From assembly GCF_001632845.1 (NCBI RefSeq), contig NZ_CP011994.1, positions 3,482,001-3,546,000 on the forward strand: a stretch of DNA of 64,000 bases, in the 5' to 3' direction. The position numbers and the translations under genes were made by a program. Positions 9,886 through 22,729 of the stretch are shown here, in pieces. Every line of letters starts with the position of its first letter. Position 1 is the first letter of the stretch. The notes beneath the pieces were generated by a model, which was not told where the DNA came from, did no database searches, and saw only the letters and a list, made by a program, of their open reading frames with translations. This DNA is from Ectothiorhodospira sp. BSL-9. GTDB lineage: Bacteria > Pseudomonadota > Gammaproteobacteria > Ectothiorhodospirales > Ectothiorhodospiraceae.

Positions 9886-10677
9886 TCAAGGCCCCGGGTC
9901 CTTGCGGCCCTTGGCCGTATGGGCAAGGATGCCACGCAGGATATTCACCTCGTTGATGGTGAGGCGAACGCGACCAAACAGACGGCGCAAGCGACGCATC
10001 AGATGTCGAGGGTTGTCCGGATCCAGGAAGTCCAGCACCCGCAGGGTGTCCTCCAGGTGGGCGTAGAAGCGCTCCACGTCCTCGTGGGGCGCCGGCAATT
10101 CCCCGCCCGACTCTGCCGGAGTCTGGGCGGCCTGGCCTTCCAGGGCGGTCATGCGTAGCTCATAGCTGAGCACCTGGGCCGCTGCCGCCAGATTCAGGGA
10201 ACTGTATTCCGGATTGGCGGGGATGTTCACCAGGGCATGACAGCGGTCCAGCTCCTCGTTGGTCAGGCCGGTGCGCTCGCGACCAAACAGCAATGCCACG
10301 GGGCCTGATCCGGCCGCGGTGAGCAGTTCGGCGGCCGCCTGCCTGGGTTCGTACTGGGGCCACCGCAGGGTGCGCTGCCGGGCGCTGGTGCCCAGCACCA
10401 GCTGACAACCCACCAACGCCGCATCCAGGTCCTCATGCACCTGGGCCCTGGCCAGCAGATCATCCGCCCCGGAGGCCCGGGCAGTGGCCTCGGCACTGGG
10501 GTAGCCCTGGGGGTTTACCAGATGCAGATCACTCAGCCCCATGTTCTTCATGGCCCGGGCCACCCCGCCCACGTTACCCGGGTGGGTGGTGTTCACCAGG
10601 ACGATGCGCACGGCATTCAGGATGTTTGTGTCTTGGGTTGCTTCAATTGTCATCGCGGGTTGTGTATGGTTCGCCAT
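9886..10677 (-). CDS. trmJ: tRNA (cytidine/uridine-2'-O-)-methyltransferase TrmJ
   Basis: 263 residues. SPOUT-class enzyme that methylates the ribose of position 32 in tRNA. Seen: RIVLVNTTHPGNVGGVARAM near the N-terminus and the knot motifs VALLFGRERTGLTNEEL and NPEYSSLNLAAAAQVLSYEL. The C-terminal helical part (RLRRLFGRVRLTINEVNIL) is typical. Start could be here or at the ATG at 10651-10653; both precede the fold. Divergent from suhB and upstream of cysE-iscR, matching the E. coli suhB-trmJ-iscR order. Confidence 0.94.
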   Translation of the reverse strand: MANHTQPAMTIEATQDTNILNAVRIVLVNTTHPGNVGGVARAMKNMGLSDLHLVNPQGYPSAEATARASGADDLLARAQVHEDLDAALVGCQLVLGTSARQRTLRWPQYEPRQAAAELLTAAGSGPVALLFGRERTGLTNEELDRCHALVNIPANPEYSSLNLAAAAQVLSYELRMTALEGQAAQTPAESGGELPAPHEDVERFYAHLEDTLRVLDFLDPDNPRHLMRRLRRLFGRVRLTINEVNILRGILAHTAKGRKDPGP

Positions 10678-10738
10678 CTTCCCGTACCCTTCGCGGATAC
10701 GACGTCGTTTCCTTCAAAATCAGTCGGACACCCTCGCC

Positions 10739-11533
10739 ATGCATCCGTTTTTAAACACCGCCATCAAGGCCGCCCGTGCCGCGGGCCAGGTCATCGCCCG
10801 CAGTGCCAACCGGGTGGACAGCCTGCAGATCCAGGACAAGCAGCCTAACGATTTTGTCACGGAAGTGGATCGCAACGCCGAGCGGGAGATCATCCGCGTG
10901 ATCCAGCGTGCCTACCCGGACCACGGCATCATGGCCGAGGAGAGCGGCGAGCATGATATTAACCGGGAGTTCGTCTGGGTGATCGACCCCCTGGACGGTA
11001 CCACGAATTTCATCCATGGCATCCCCCAGCTCGCCGTTTCCATTGCCCTGAAGCAGCGCGGACGCCTGGAGCAGGCAGTGGTGTACGACCCCATCAAGGA
11101 AGAGTTGTTCGTGGCCACCCGGGGTGCCGGCGCCTTCCTGAACAATCGTCGCATCCGGGTGACCCAGCACAAGGACCTCAACGGCACCCTGCTGGGCACC
11201 GGCATCCCCTTCCGTCAGGATCAGGACCTGGACTATTACCTGCGCACCCTCAAGGCCCTGCTGCCCGGCACCGCCGGCGTGCGCCGCCCCGGCTCCGCCG
11301 CCCTGGACCTGGCCTATGTGGCCTGCGGGCGTCTGGACGGTTTCTGGGAGATCGGTCTGAATGAATGGGACATGGCCGCCGGCGTGCTGCTGATCCAGGA
11401 AGCTGGCGGCCTGGTGGGCGACCTGCGCGGCGGCCCGGAGTACCTCACGACCGGCAACGTGGTAGCTGCCGGCCCGAAGGTGTTCAAGGCCATGCTGCAG
11501 CGGTTGCATCCGGTGGTGAACCGGGAGGGGTGA
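10739..11533 (+). CDS. suhB: Inositol-1-monophosphatase / SuhB
   Basis: 264 residues from the ATG at 10739; the upstream in-frame extension overlaps trmJ antisense and is not coding. Lithium-sensitive phosphatase fold. Metal-binding motifs are DFVTEVDRNAE, EESGEH, the block WVIDPLDGTTNFIHGIPQ and, near the end, NEWDMAAGVLLIQEAGG. SuhB also acts as a partner of the rRNA antitermination complex in E. coli; whether it does here cannot be read from sequence. Divergent from trmJ with 61 bases between start codons. Confidence 0.95.
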   Translation: MHPFLNTAIKAARAAGQVIARSANRVDSLQIQDKQPNDFVTEVDRNAEREIIRVIQRAYPDHGIMAEESGEHDINREFVWVIDPLDGTTNFIHGIPQLAVSIALKQRGRLEQAVVYDPIKEELFVATRGAGAFLNNRRIRVTQHKDLNGTLLGTGIPFRQDQDLDYYLRTLKALLPGTAGVRRPGSAALDLAYVACGRLDGFWEIGLNEWDMAAGVLLIQEAGGLVGDLRGGPEYLTTGNVVAAGPKVFKAMLQRLHPVVNREG

Positions 11534-11556
11534 GTGGCGCTTGGGGACGGATCCAG

Positions 11557-11596
11557 CAACGAAGGGGGACGGATTTAAATCCGTCCCCCTTCGTTG
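11557..11596. repeat. 40-base perfect palindrome with GGGGACGG core
   Basis: Twenty-base arms with no loop lie between the convergent suhB and secF genes. The centre reads GGACGGATTTAAATCCGTCC. A further direct copy of GGGGACGGAT precedes it at 11543-11552, but the matching outer box on the right is missing. The same core occurs in the longer palindrome at 31942-32011. It probably ends transcription from both sides. Relation to REP elements mobilised by RAYT-type transposases is inference; no such transposase is in the window. Confidence 0.85.
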
Positions 11597-11605
11597 GAGC
11601 GAGCC

Positions 11606-12544
11606 TTACGGCTGCTCGTCCAGCTCCTCCCCTTCCTTCTTCACCGGCAGCATCACCGTGCGATCCACACCCAGCACCAGCGCCAGAGCGGCGGCCACGT
11701 AGATGGACGAATAGGTCCCCACCAGCACACCGATGATCAAGGCCAGGGCGAAGTTCTGAATGACCGCCCCACCCAGCAGGAAGAGGCAGAACAGCACCAG
11801 CAACGTGGTGAAACTGGTGATGATGGTCCGCGACAGGATCTGGTTCACGGACTTGTTCATGACCTTCTCCACGGCGTCCTTGCGCAGTCGCCGGAAGTTT
11901 TCCCGGATACGGTCATACACCACGATGGTGTCGTTGAGGGAATACCCGATGACCGCCAGGATGGCCGCCAGCACCGACAGGTCAAACTCCAGCCAGAACA
12001 ATGAGAAGATCCCCAGCGTGATGGTCACATCGTGCACCAGTGCCGCCACGGACCCCAGGGAGAACCGCCACTCAAAGCGCAGGGCCACGTAGATCAGGAT
12101 GCCGAACAGGGCATAGAGCATGGCCAGGCCACCCTGCTCGCGCAACTCGTCGCCCACCTGGGGCCCGACGAACTCCACTCGACGCAGATCCACGCCCTCA
12201 GGCCCACCACTGCGCAGAACCTGCAGCACCTCCTCCGAGAGCTCCGCACTGGCCTCCCCTTCCCGGGGCGCCAGACGGATCAGCACATCCCGGGAAGTGC
12301 CGAAGTTCTGCACCGTGGCCCGTTCAAACCCTCCGGCCTCCAGCTGGTCGCGGATCTCCTCCAGCTCCACGGCATCCGGGTAGCCCACCTCGATGAGGGT
12401 ACCGCCGGTGAAATCAATCCCGAAGTTCAGCCCGCGAAAGGCCAGCAGCAGGATGGAGCCCACCAGCAGGATGACCGAAATGGTCAGGGCGATGCGCCGC
12501 TGACCCAGGAAGTCGATATTGGCGTTGGCGAAATTGAGCTTCAT
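11606..12544 (-). CDS. secF: Protein translocase subunit SecF
   Basis: 312 residues from the ATG at 12542-12544. RND-related membrane partner of SecD that uses proton motive force to help export proteins through SecYEG. Six membrane segments are visible: the first at LTISVILLVGSILLLAF, then a periplasmic domain starting at FGIDFTGGTLIEV, then five in the C-terminal half with VIGYSLNDTIVVYDRIRENF. It follows secD by 13 bases. The far C-terminus is charged (VKKEGEELDEQP). Confidence 0.97.
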   Translation of the reverse strand: MKLNFANANIDFLGQRRIALTISVILLVGSILLLAFRGLNFGIDFTGGTLIEVGYPDAVELEEIRDQLEAGGFERATVQNFGTSRDVLIRLAPREGEASAELSEEVLQVLRSGGPEGVDLRRVEFVGPQVGDELREQGGLAMLYALFGILIYVALRFEWRFSLGSVAALVHDVTITLGIFSLFWLEFDLSVLAAILAVIGYSLNDTIVVYDRIRENFRRLRKDAVEKVMNKSVNQILSRTIITSFTTLLVLFCLFLLGGAVIQNFALALIIGVLVGTYSSIYVAAALALVLGVDRTVMLPVKKEGEELDEQP

Positions 12545-12557
12545 GGGCTTGTCGCCT

Positions 12558-14420
12558 TCAGATGGACAGCGTCTTGAGGCGACGCTGACGACCATAGGTC
12601 AGATTGATGATGGCGCGGGTCACCAGCAGGGCCGTGAACATGGACACCAGGATGCCGATGGACAGGGTGATGGCGAAGCCCTTGATGGGGCCGGTGCCAA
12701 ACATGAACAGCACCAGCGCCGCGATCAGCGTCGTGATATTGGCGTCCGCAATGGTGGAAAGTGCCCGCGCATAGCCCGCCTGTATGGAGGCCTGTGGTGA
12801 ATTGCCGTTCCTGATTTCTTCACGTATTCGTTCGAAGATCAGGACGTTGGCGTCCACGGCCATGCCCACGGTGAGCACGATACCGGCAATCCCTGGCAAG
12901 GTAAGCGTGGCCTGCAACATGGACAGTATCGCCACGATCAGGACCAGATTCAGGGTGAGCGCCACGTTGGCCACCAGGCCAAATGCCCGGTAGTAAAGCG
13001 CCATGAAGACCAGCACCAGCGCAAAGCCGATGATCACCGAGTTGAAACCCCGCTCGATGTTGTCCTGCCCCAGGCTGGGCCCGACGGTACGTTCCTCGAC
13101 AATGCTCATGGGCGCGGCCAGGGCGCCGGCGCGCAGCAGCAGGGCCAGATTGCGGGCTTCGCGGGTGCTGTCCAGACCCGTGATCTGGAAGCGGCGACCC
13201 AACTGGTCCTGGATGCGAGCCACGTTGATGACCTCTTCCGAGCGGGTGGTCTGACGGACCATTTCGCCGTCTTCCTCCACCGTCTCGGTGGTGGTCTCGA
13301 TGAAGACCACGCCCATGAGGCGGCCGATGTTCTCGCCGGTCACCCGACTGAAGATGCGTGCGCCCTGGCCGTCCAGGTTGATGAATACCGCCGCACCGCC
13401 GGTGTCCTGAGCGATGCCGGAACTGGCATCGTTGATAAAATCACCGGTGAGCATCACCCGGCGCTGCAGCAGCACCGGATTGCCGTCACGTTCGTAATAG
13501 AGCCGTGAGTTGGCCGGTACGCGACCGGTCTCCTCGGCCTCATACGGGTCATTCGATTCATCCACGAGACGGAACTCCAGGGTAGCCGTGGCCCCCAGGA
13601 TTTCCTTGGCCCGGGCGGTGTCCTGCACGCCGGGCAGCTGGACCACGATACGGTCCTCGCCCTGCTGCTGAATCACCGGCTCGGCCACGCCCAGCTCATC
13701 CACCCGGTTACGCAGGGTGGTGATGTTCTGCTGCAGGGCCAGGCGCCGCTGGGCGTCCAGCTGGTCGCTGCTGATGGTGGCCGTGAGGATATGCACATCA
13801 CCGGAGCGACGCGTGCTGAAATCCAGGTCGCCGCGATACTCCCGCCGCAGCAGGTCACGGGCCTCGTCCCGACTGGCCTGATCCTCGAAACGCACCTCCA
13901 CGGTGCTGCCATCCCGCTCCACGGCCAGATAGCGAATGCGCTCGTCACGCAGCACGGTGCGGAACTCGCTGGTATAGCGCTCGGCCACATTGTCGCCAAC
14001 GGCGTCCATGTCCACTTCCATGAGGAAGTGGACGCCCCCGCGCAGGTCCAGCCCCAGGGACATGGGCCGGGCGTTGATGGCCCGCAGCCAGTTGGGTGTG
14101 GCGGGGGCCAGGTTCAGTCCCACGGAGTGCTGATCAGAGAGCACGTTACGCAGGATGTCTGCGGCGCGCATCTGATCATCGGTGGAATCGAACCGCAGCA
14201 TCATCTGGCTGCCGTCGAACTCCTCGGCCTTGATGTCGACACCACGCCCTTCCAGGATCGCACGGATCTGCCCACGGGTGTCCTCATCCACTTCGTCCGT
14301 GACGGAGTGGGCGATCTGCACCACCGGATCCTCCGGGAACAGGTTGGGCAGCGAATAGACCAGGCCCACCAGGATCACGACGACGATGAGCAGGTACTTC
14401 CAGGAAGGATAAGCGTTCAT
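12558..14420 (-). CDS. secD: Protein translocase subunit SecD
   Basis: 620 residues, family length. Seen: an N-terminal membrane segment (YLLIVVVILVGLVYSLPNLF), a large periplasmic region with LGLDLRGGVHFLMEVDMDAV, and a C-terminal five-helix block containing GMAVDANVLIFERIREE. With SecF and YajC it forms the accessory translocase complex. The operon queA-tgt-yajC-secD-secF is the usual gammaproteobacterial order. Confidence 0.97.
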   Translation of the reverse strand: MNAYPSWKYLLIVVVILVGLVYSLPNLFPEDPVVQIAHSVTDEVDEDTRGQIRAILEGRGVDIKAEEFDGSQMMLRFDSTDDQMRAADILRNVLSDQHSVGLNLAPATPNWLRAINARPMSLGLDLRGGVHFLMEVDMDAVGDNVAERYTSEFRTVLRDERIRYLAVERDGSTVEVRFEDQASRDEARDLLRREYRGDLDFSTRRSGDVHILTATISSDQLDAQRRLALQQNITTLRNRVDELGVAEPVIQQQGEDRIVVQLPGVQDTARAKEILGATATLEFRLVDESNDPYEAEETGRVPANSRLYYERDGNPVLLQRRVMLTGDFINDASSGIAQDTGGAAVFINLDGQGARIFSRVTGENIGRLMGVVFIETTTETVEEDGEMVRQTTRSEEVINVARIQDQLGRRFQITGLDSTREARNLALLLRAGALAAPMSIVEERTVGPSLGQDNIERGFNSVIIGFALVLVFMALYYRAFGLVANVALTLNLVLIVAILSMLQATLTLPGIAGIVLTVGMAVDANVLIFERIREEIRNGNSPQASIQAGYARALSTIADANITTLIAALVLFMFGTGPIKGFAITLSIGILVSMFTALLVTRAIINLTYGRQRRLKTLSI

Positions 14421-14454
14421 GACAAGACCAGCGTTGGGAGATCGACGTGGAGGA

Positions 14455-14784
14455 TCAGATGTCCTTCATCGTGCCTTTTGGCAGAACGGTGGCCACCGAC
14501 TGGCGCTGAACATTCACCGTGTTGCCCTCGGACACCTCCACCTTGATGAAGTTGTCGGTCACCTGGGTGATCTTGCCCACCAGGCCGCCCTGGGTGACGA
14601 TCTCGTCGCCCTTGTTCAGGCCGTCCACCATCGCCTTGTGTTCCTTGGCGCGCTTGCTTTGCGGGCGGATGATCAGGAAGTACATGATCGCAAAGAAAAT
14701 AACGATCATGATCAGGAATTCGATGAAACCGCCTCCGGCGGCCTGGCCCTGCTGGGCATACGCGTCGGAAATGAGGAAGTTCAT
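14455..14784 (-). CDS. yajC: Preprotein translocase accessory subunit YajC
   Basis: 109 residues. One membrane helix (FIEFLIMIVIFFAIMYFLII) is followed by the family signature RPQSKRAKEHKAMVDGLNKG and DEIVTQGGLVGKI. It associates with SecDF. It is 34 bases upstream of secD and 59 downstream of tgt. Confidence 0.96.
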   Translation of the reverse strand: MNFLISDAYAQQGQAAGGGFIEFLIMIVIFFAIMYFLIIRPQSKRAKEHKAMVDGLNKGDEIVTQGGLVGKITQVTDNFIKVEVSEGNTVNVQRQSVATVLPKGTMKDI

Positions 14785-14843
14785 GCGTGGGACTCCTTAG
14801 CAGTTGACAGATCGACAGGGTTTGGGCCCTTGAAAGCCCGGCA

Positions 14844-16995
<2,152 letters not shown>

Positions 16996-17080
16996 GGCGC
17001 GCGATGGTAGCAGGATTGGGGCCAGGGGGCGACCACACCAAATCCACCCACAAGGGCTATCCTTGCCCCAAGATTATCAC

Positions 17081-17086
17081 TATAAT
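17081..17086 (+). promoter_or_regulatory. TATAAT -10 box before tRNA-Leu
   Basis: A consensus TATAAT lies 15 bases before the mature 5' end of the tRNA, so transcription would begin about eight bases ahead of it. No good -35 element is visible at 16-18 bases, so the assignment rests on the -10 and its position. Confidence 0.5.
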
Positions 17087-17101
17087 GCCGGATTGGATTC
17101 A

Positions 17102-17188
17102 GCCGGGATGGCGGAACTGGTAGACGCGCCGGACTCAAAATCCGGTTCTGGCAACAGAGTGCGAGTTCGATTCTCGCTCCCGGCACCA
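17102..17188 (+). tRNA. tRNA-Leu (anticodon CAA)
   Basis: 87 bases including an encoded CCA. The acceptor arms GCCGGGA and TCCCGGC pair fully. The anticodon stem CCGGA/TCCGG closes the loop CTCAAAA, giving anticodon CAA (reads UUG). A long variable arm, as in all tRNA-Leu, follows, and the T arm is GCGAG-TTCGATT-CTCGC. The tRNA lies alone between queA and the helicase gene. Confidence 0.96.
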
Positions 17189-17349
17189 AACGAATCCAGC
17201 CCAAGCGGCACACCGTGGAATAGGCGGGTCTTCGAGCGGACCTGAGCACAGTGACGGTCCACCGCTTCGAGATCCGGGGGCCCAGTGCATTACAGGCACG
17301 TGTTCGTGATCAGTGCCCCTCCCTTCCTACTCTTCCACAGGTCATCACA

Positions 17350-19125
17350 TTGAATCAGGAACATCTTACCCCAGCCGCATTTGCGGCGCTGGGCTTGCCC
17401 GCACCCATCCTTAAATCCCTCGACGAGAGCGGCTACGAAGAGCCGACGCCGATCCAGGCCCAGAGCATCCCCGTACTGCTCTCCGGTCAGGATCTGCTGG
17501 GCCAGGCGCAGACCGGTACCGGCAAGACGGCAGCCTTTGCCCTGCCGCTGCTGGCCAAGCTGAACCCCAACATCCAGTACCCTCAGATCCTGGTGCTGGC
17601 CCCCACCCGGGAACTGGCCATCCAGGTGGCAGAGGCCTTCGAGACCTACGCCCGGCACCTGCCCGACTTCCACGTGCTGCCCATCTATGGCGGGCAGTCC
17701 TACACCGTGCAGCTGCGCCAACTCAAGCGCGGCGCCCAGGTGATCGTGGGCACGCCAGGTCGTGTGATGGATCACATGCGCCGGGGCACCCTGAAACTCG
17801 ACAACCTCACGGCCCTGGTGCTGGACGAGGCCGACGAGATGCTGCGCATGGGTTTCATCGACGATGTGGAATGGGTGCTGGAACAGACCCCGGCCACCTG
17901 TCAGCTGGCCCTGTTCTCCGCCACCATGCCCGACGTGATCCGCAAGGTGGCCCGCAAGCACCTGAAATCTCCTCAGGAAGTGCGTATCGCCTCCACCACC
18001 AGCACGGCGTCCACCATCCGCCAGCGCTACTGGCGGGTCAGTGGCCTGCACAAGCTGGACGCCCTCACGCGCCTGCTGGAGCATGAAGACTTTGACGCCA
18101 TGCTGGTGTTCGTGCGCACCAAGACCGAAACGGTGGAGCTGGCCGAGAAGCTGGCTGCCCGCGGCCATGCCTGCGAAGCCCTGAACGGCGACATCCCGCA
18201 GAACCTGCGCGAGCGGGTGGTGGAACGCCTCAAGCGCGGCCAGCTGGACATCGTCGTGGCCACTGATGTGGTCGCGCGGGGTCTGGACGTGGAGCGCATC
18301 AGCCATGTGGTCAACTACGACATCCCCCATGACACGGAATCCTACGTGCACCGCATCGGTCGCACGGGCCGCGCCGGTCGCCCGGGTGAGGCCATCCTGT
18401 TTGTGGCACCCCGCGAACAGCGCATGCTGCAGGCCATCGAGCGGGCCACGCGCCAGCCGATCGAGGCCATGCACATGCCCACCACCCGGGACGTGAACGA
18501 GCGTCGCGTGGAACGCTTCCGCCAGCAGATCGCCGACACCCTGGGCGGCCAGGACCTGGAGTTCTTCCAGAACCTGGTGGCCGAGTACGTGAAGGAAAAC
18601 GATGCCGACCCCATGAACGTGGCAGCTGCCCTGGCCCATATGGCCCAGGGTGATACCCCGCTGCTGCTGGATGAGAGCCGGGAAATGGCCCCGCCCGCAC
18701 CGGAACGAGGCCCCCGCAAGGGCCGCGAGCGGAGCATGGACGGTGGACAGCGTCCGCCCAAGCGCAAGCGCGAAGGTGGCGGCAGTCGTGGACAGGCAGC
18801 AGTGGATGAGGGCATGCAGCGCTTCCTGGTGGACGTTGGCCATCAACACGGCCTCAAGCCAGGTAACCTGGTGGGTGCCATCGCCAATGAGGGCGGGCTG
18901 GACAATTCCCACATCGGCAAGATCGACATCAGTGAAGACCACGCCACGGTGGATCTGCCTGCGCAGATGCCCCCGGCGCTGCTGAATCATCTGAAGAAGG
19001 TCTGGGTCTGTGGTCAGAAACTGGGGCTGCGCCCCATCAATGATGCCTCCCCGGACCGTGGTGCACCTCGCCGCTTCAACACGCCTCGCAAGGCAGGTCC
19101 ACGTCGGCAAGCCCGGCGGTCCTGA
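17350..19125 (+). CDS. deaD: DEAD-box RNA helicase, DeaD/CsdA type
   Basis: 591 residues from a TTG at 17350; a GTG at 17251 would add 33 residues without family similarity. ATP-dependent RNA helicase of cold-shock, ribosome-assembly and mRNA-decay pathways. Motifs in order: Q motif PTPIQAQ, Walker A AQTGTGKTAA, APTRELA, TPGR, DEAD (LVLDEADEMLRMGF), SAT (LFSATMP), VATDVVARGLD and HRIGRTGRAGR. The C-terminal part has the DbpA-type RNA-binding fold (VGAIANEGGLDNSHIGKI) and a basic tail. The long C-terminal extension separates DeaD from RhlE/RhlB. Confidence 0.93.
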   Translation: MNQEHLTPAAFAALGLPAPILKSLDESGYEEPTPIQAQSIPVLLSGQDLLGQAQTGTGKTAAFALPLLAKLNPNIQYPQILVLAPTRELAIQVAEAFETYARHLPDFHVLPIYGGQSYTVQLRQLKRGAQVIVGTPGRVMDHMRRGTLKLDNLTALVLDEADEMLRMGFIDDVEWVLEQTPATCQLALFSATMPDVIRKVARKHLKSPQEVRIASTTSTASTIRQRYWRVSGLHKLDALTRLLEHEDFDAMLVFVRTKTETVELAEKLAARGHACEALNGDIPQNLRERVVERLKRGQLDIVVATDVVARGLDVERISHVVNYDIPHDTESYVHRIGRTGRAGRPGEAILFVAPREQRMLQAIERATRQPIEAMHMPTTRDVNERRVERFRQQIADTLGGQDLEFFQNLVAEYVKENDADPMNVAAALAHMAQGDTPLLLDESREMAPPAPERGPRKGRERSMDGGQRPPKRKREGGGSRGQAAVDEGMQRFLVDVGHQHGLKPGNLVGAIANEGGLDNSHIGKIDISEDHATVDLPAQMPPALLNHLKKVWVCGQKLGLRPINDASPDRGAPRRFNTPRKAGPRRQARRS

Positions 19126-19151
19126 TCCATCGGGCCTGATGCCCTGATGAA

Positions 19152-19176
19152 CCCTTCTCCCCCTGAGGGAGAAGGG
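19152..19176. other. Hairpin after deaD
   Basis: Perfect ten-base arms CCCTTCTCCC/GGGAGAAGGG with a five-base loop, 26 bases after the deaD stop. Only a weak T-rich tail follows (AGTGTTTGTGG), so it may work with the stronger terminator just downstream. Confidence 0.5.
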
Positions 19177-19202
19177 AGTGTTTGTGGCTGAACCTGAGTT
19201 TT

Positions 19203-19237
19203 AAAGGGCCGCTCACCATCGGTGAGCGGCCCTTTTT
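19203..19237 (+). terminator. Intrinsic terminator downstream of deaD
   Basis: A perfect 15-base stem (19203-19217 with 19221-19235), three-base loop, runs straight into a TTTTT tail on the plus strand. This is a textbook rho-independent terminator. The stem also begins with AAA on the left, so it could work in both directions. The rest of the 243-base gap before the next gene holds nothing else I recognise. Confidence 0.9.
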
Positions 19238-19368
19238 CGTGGGTGCTCCATACGACACCCAGGCATCAATCCAACTTGGGGTGGTCAATAAAAATAATCG
19301 TCTTGCAGATTCCGGAGAAAGGTTTATAAGGCTCGCTCAACAACCACGATCCTGGAGATCTCATCAAC

Positions 19369-21635
<2,267 letters not shown>

Positions 21636-22682
21636 TCACAGCCCCCTGCGCAGCTTCCACTGCCGGATATCCTCCCGGGTGTGCTGGTTGCCCTGGGGCG
21701 TCACTGCGCTGCGGGAGGCGTCCAGCACCTGTCCGTTCAGGCGCTCCGCCAGCTTCTCGGCACAGGTGAGCATGGCATCGAAGCTTTCCAGGGGATCACA
21801 GGGTCCCGGCAAGCGCAGGAACAGGCTCACGCCCGGGGTGGTGAATTCGTCCATGGTCTCCGGGTCAAAGGTGCCCGGCTTGACCATATTGGCCAGGCTG
21901 AACAGGGTGAAGTTGCGCTGACCGTCAGAGACGTTCAGATGATAAATACCCAGATCCCCATGCTGCAGGCCCATGTCGGCCAGGGCCGCCTGCAGGTTCA
22001 CGCCCAGGAACCGATCCTGATTCGGAGCCACCACATGCAGGACAATGATCTTGTCATCGGCCTCCGGTTGCGTGGTGGATCCGGCTTCATTCTCTTCAGC
22101 CAACGCCGCGTCCGACTGACTTGAGCCGGCCTTGCGGCCACGGAAAAACTGGCCCAGGTCGGGCATGCGCGGCGCCTTGATGGCGGGCATGGAAGGCTTC
22201 GGGAGGCTGCCCTTGAGTCGGGCGAGCAGACTCGCCTTCCCGCCACGGGGGCGCCGACTTGCGCCGCCGTGGCCGCGGGAGCGCATCGGCCGGGCCGGGC
22301 GCTCGGTGGTCACGGACTCAGGTTTTTCCGAAGCGGAGGCCGAATCCGGCGACGCTTCCTGGCCCAAAAAGGGCTCGGCGTCATCCTTCCGGGGTTCATC
22401 ACGGTGAACCACCCGCACCTCACCCACGCCCACCTCGTCAAAAACGGGCTCCTTGCGCTGCGACGCCAGGGGGTCCTCATCCACGGACTGCCCCTCTGCC
22501 CGCGAAGACGACGGCGTGAAGCCCTCGTCAGCACGAATATGCACGTGCTCCAATTCGTCCGCATCCATCCCGTCGTCGTCCAGATCACGGGGACGACGCG
22601 GCTGGCGAACGCGCCCGGCCAGGTAGATCCCGGCCAGGATCATGATCCCCAGTAACAGTAGAATCCAACGCAACGTATCCAT
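21636..22682 (-). CDS. zipA: Cell division protein ZipA
   Basis: 348 residues. Anchors FtsZ at the inner membrane in gammaproteobacteria. Seen: an N-terminal membrane helix (LRWILLLLGIMILAGIYLAG), a long charged Pro/Ser/Glu linker (about 25-200) and a C-terminal FtsZ-binding domain with IIVLHVVAPNQDRFLGVNLQ and LGIYHLNVSDGQRNFTLFSL. The order smc-zipA-ligA supports the call. The linker is variable, as usual. Confidence 0.95.
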   Translation of the reverse strand: MDTLRWILLLLGIMILAGIYLAGRVRQPRRPRDLDDDGMDADELEHVHIRADEGFTPSSSRAEGQSVDEDPLASQRKEPVFDEVGVGEVRVVHRDEPRKDDAEPFLGQEASPDSASASEKPESVTTERPARPMRSRGHGGASRRPRGGKASLLARLKGSLPKPSMPAIKAPRMPDLGQFFRGRKAGSSQSDAALAEENEAGSTTQPEADDKIIVLHVVAPNQDRFLGVNLQAALADMGLQHGDLGIYHLNVSDGQRNFTLFSLANMVKPGTFDPETMDEFTTPGVSLFLRLPGPCDPLESFDAMLTCAEKLAERLNGQVLDASRSAVTPQGNQHTREDIRQWKLRRGL

Positions 22683-22729
22683 CTCCCCGGTCCTGTCTCT
22701 GTATTCGGTTTCAAAGGGTGCCGTGCCGA

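Noticed and set aside
17290-19110. 606-codon open frame on the minus strand
   Set aside because: Complement of the deaD gene, whose motifs are all intact on the plus strand.
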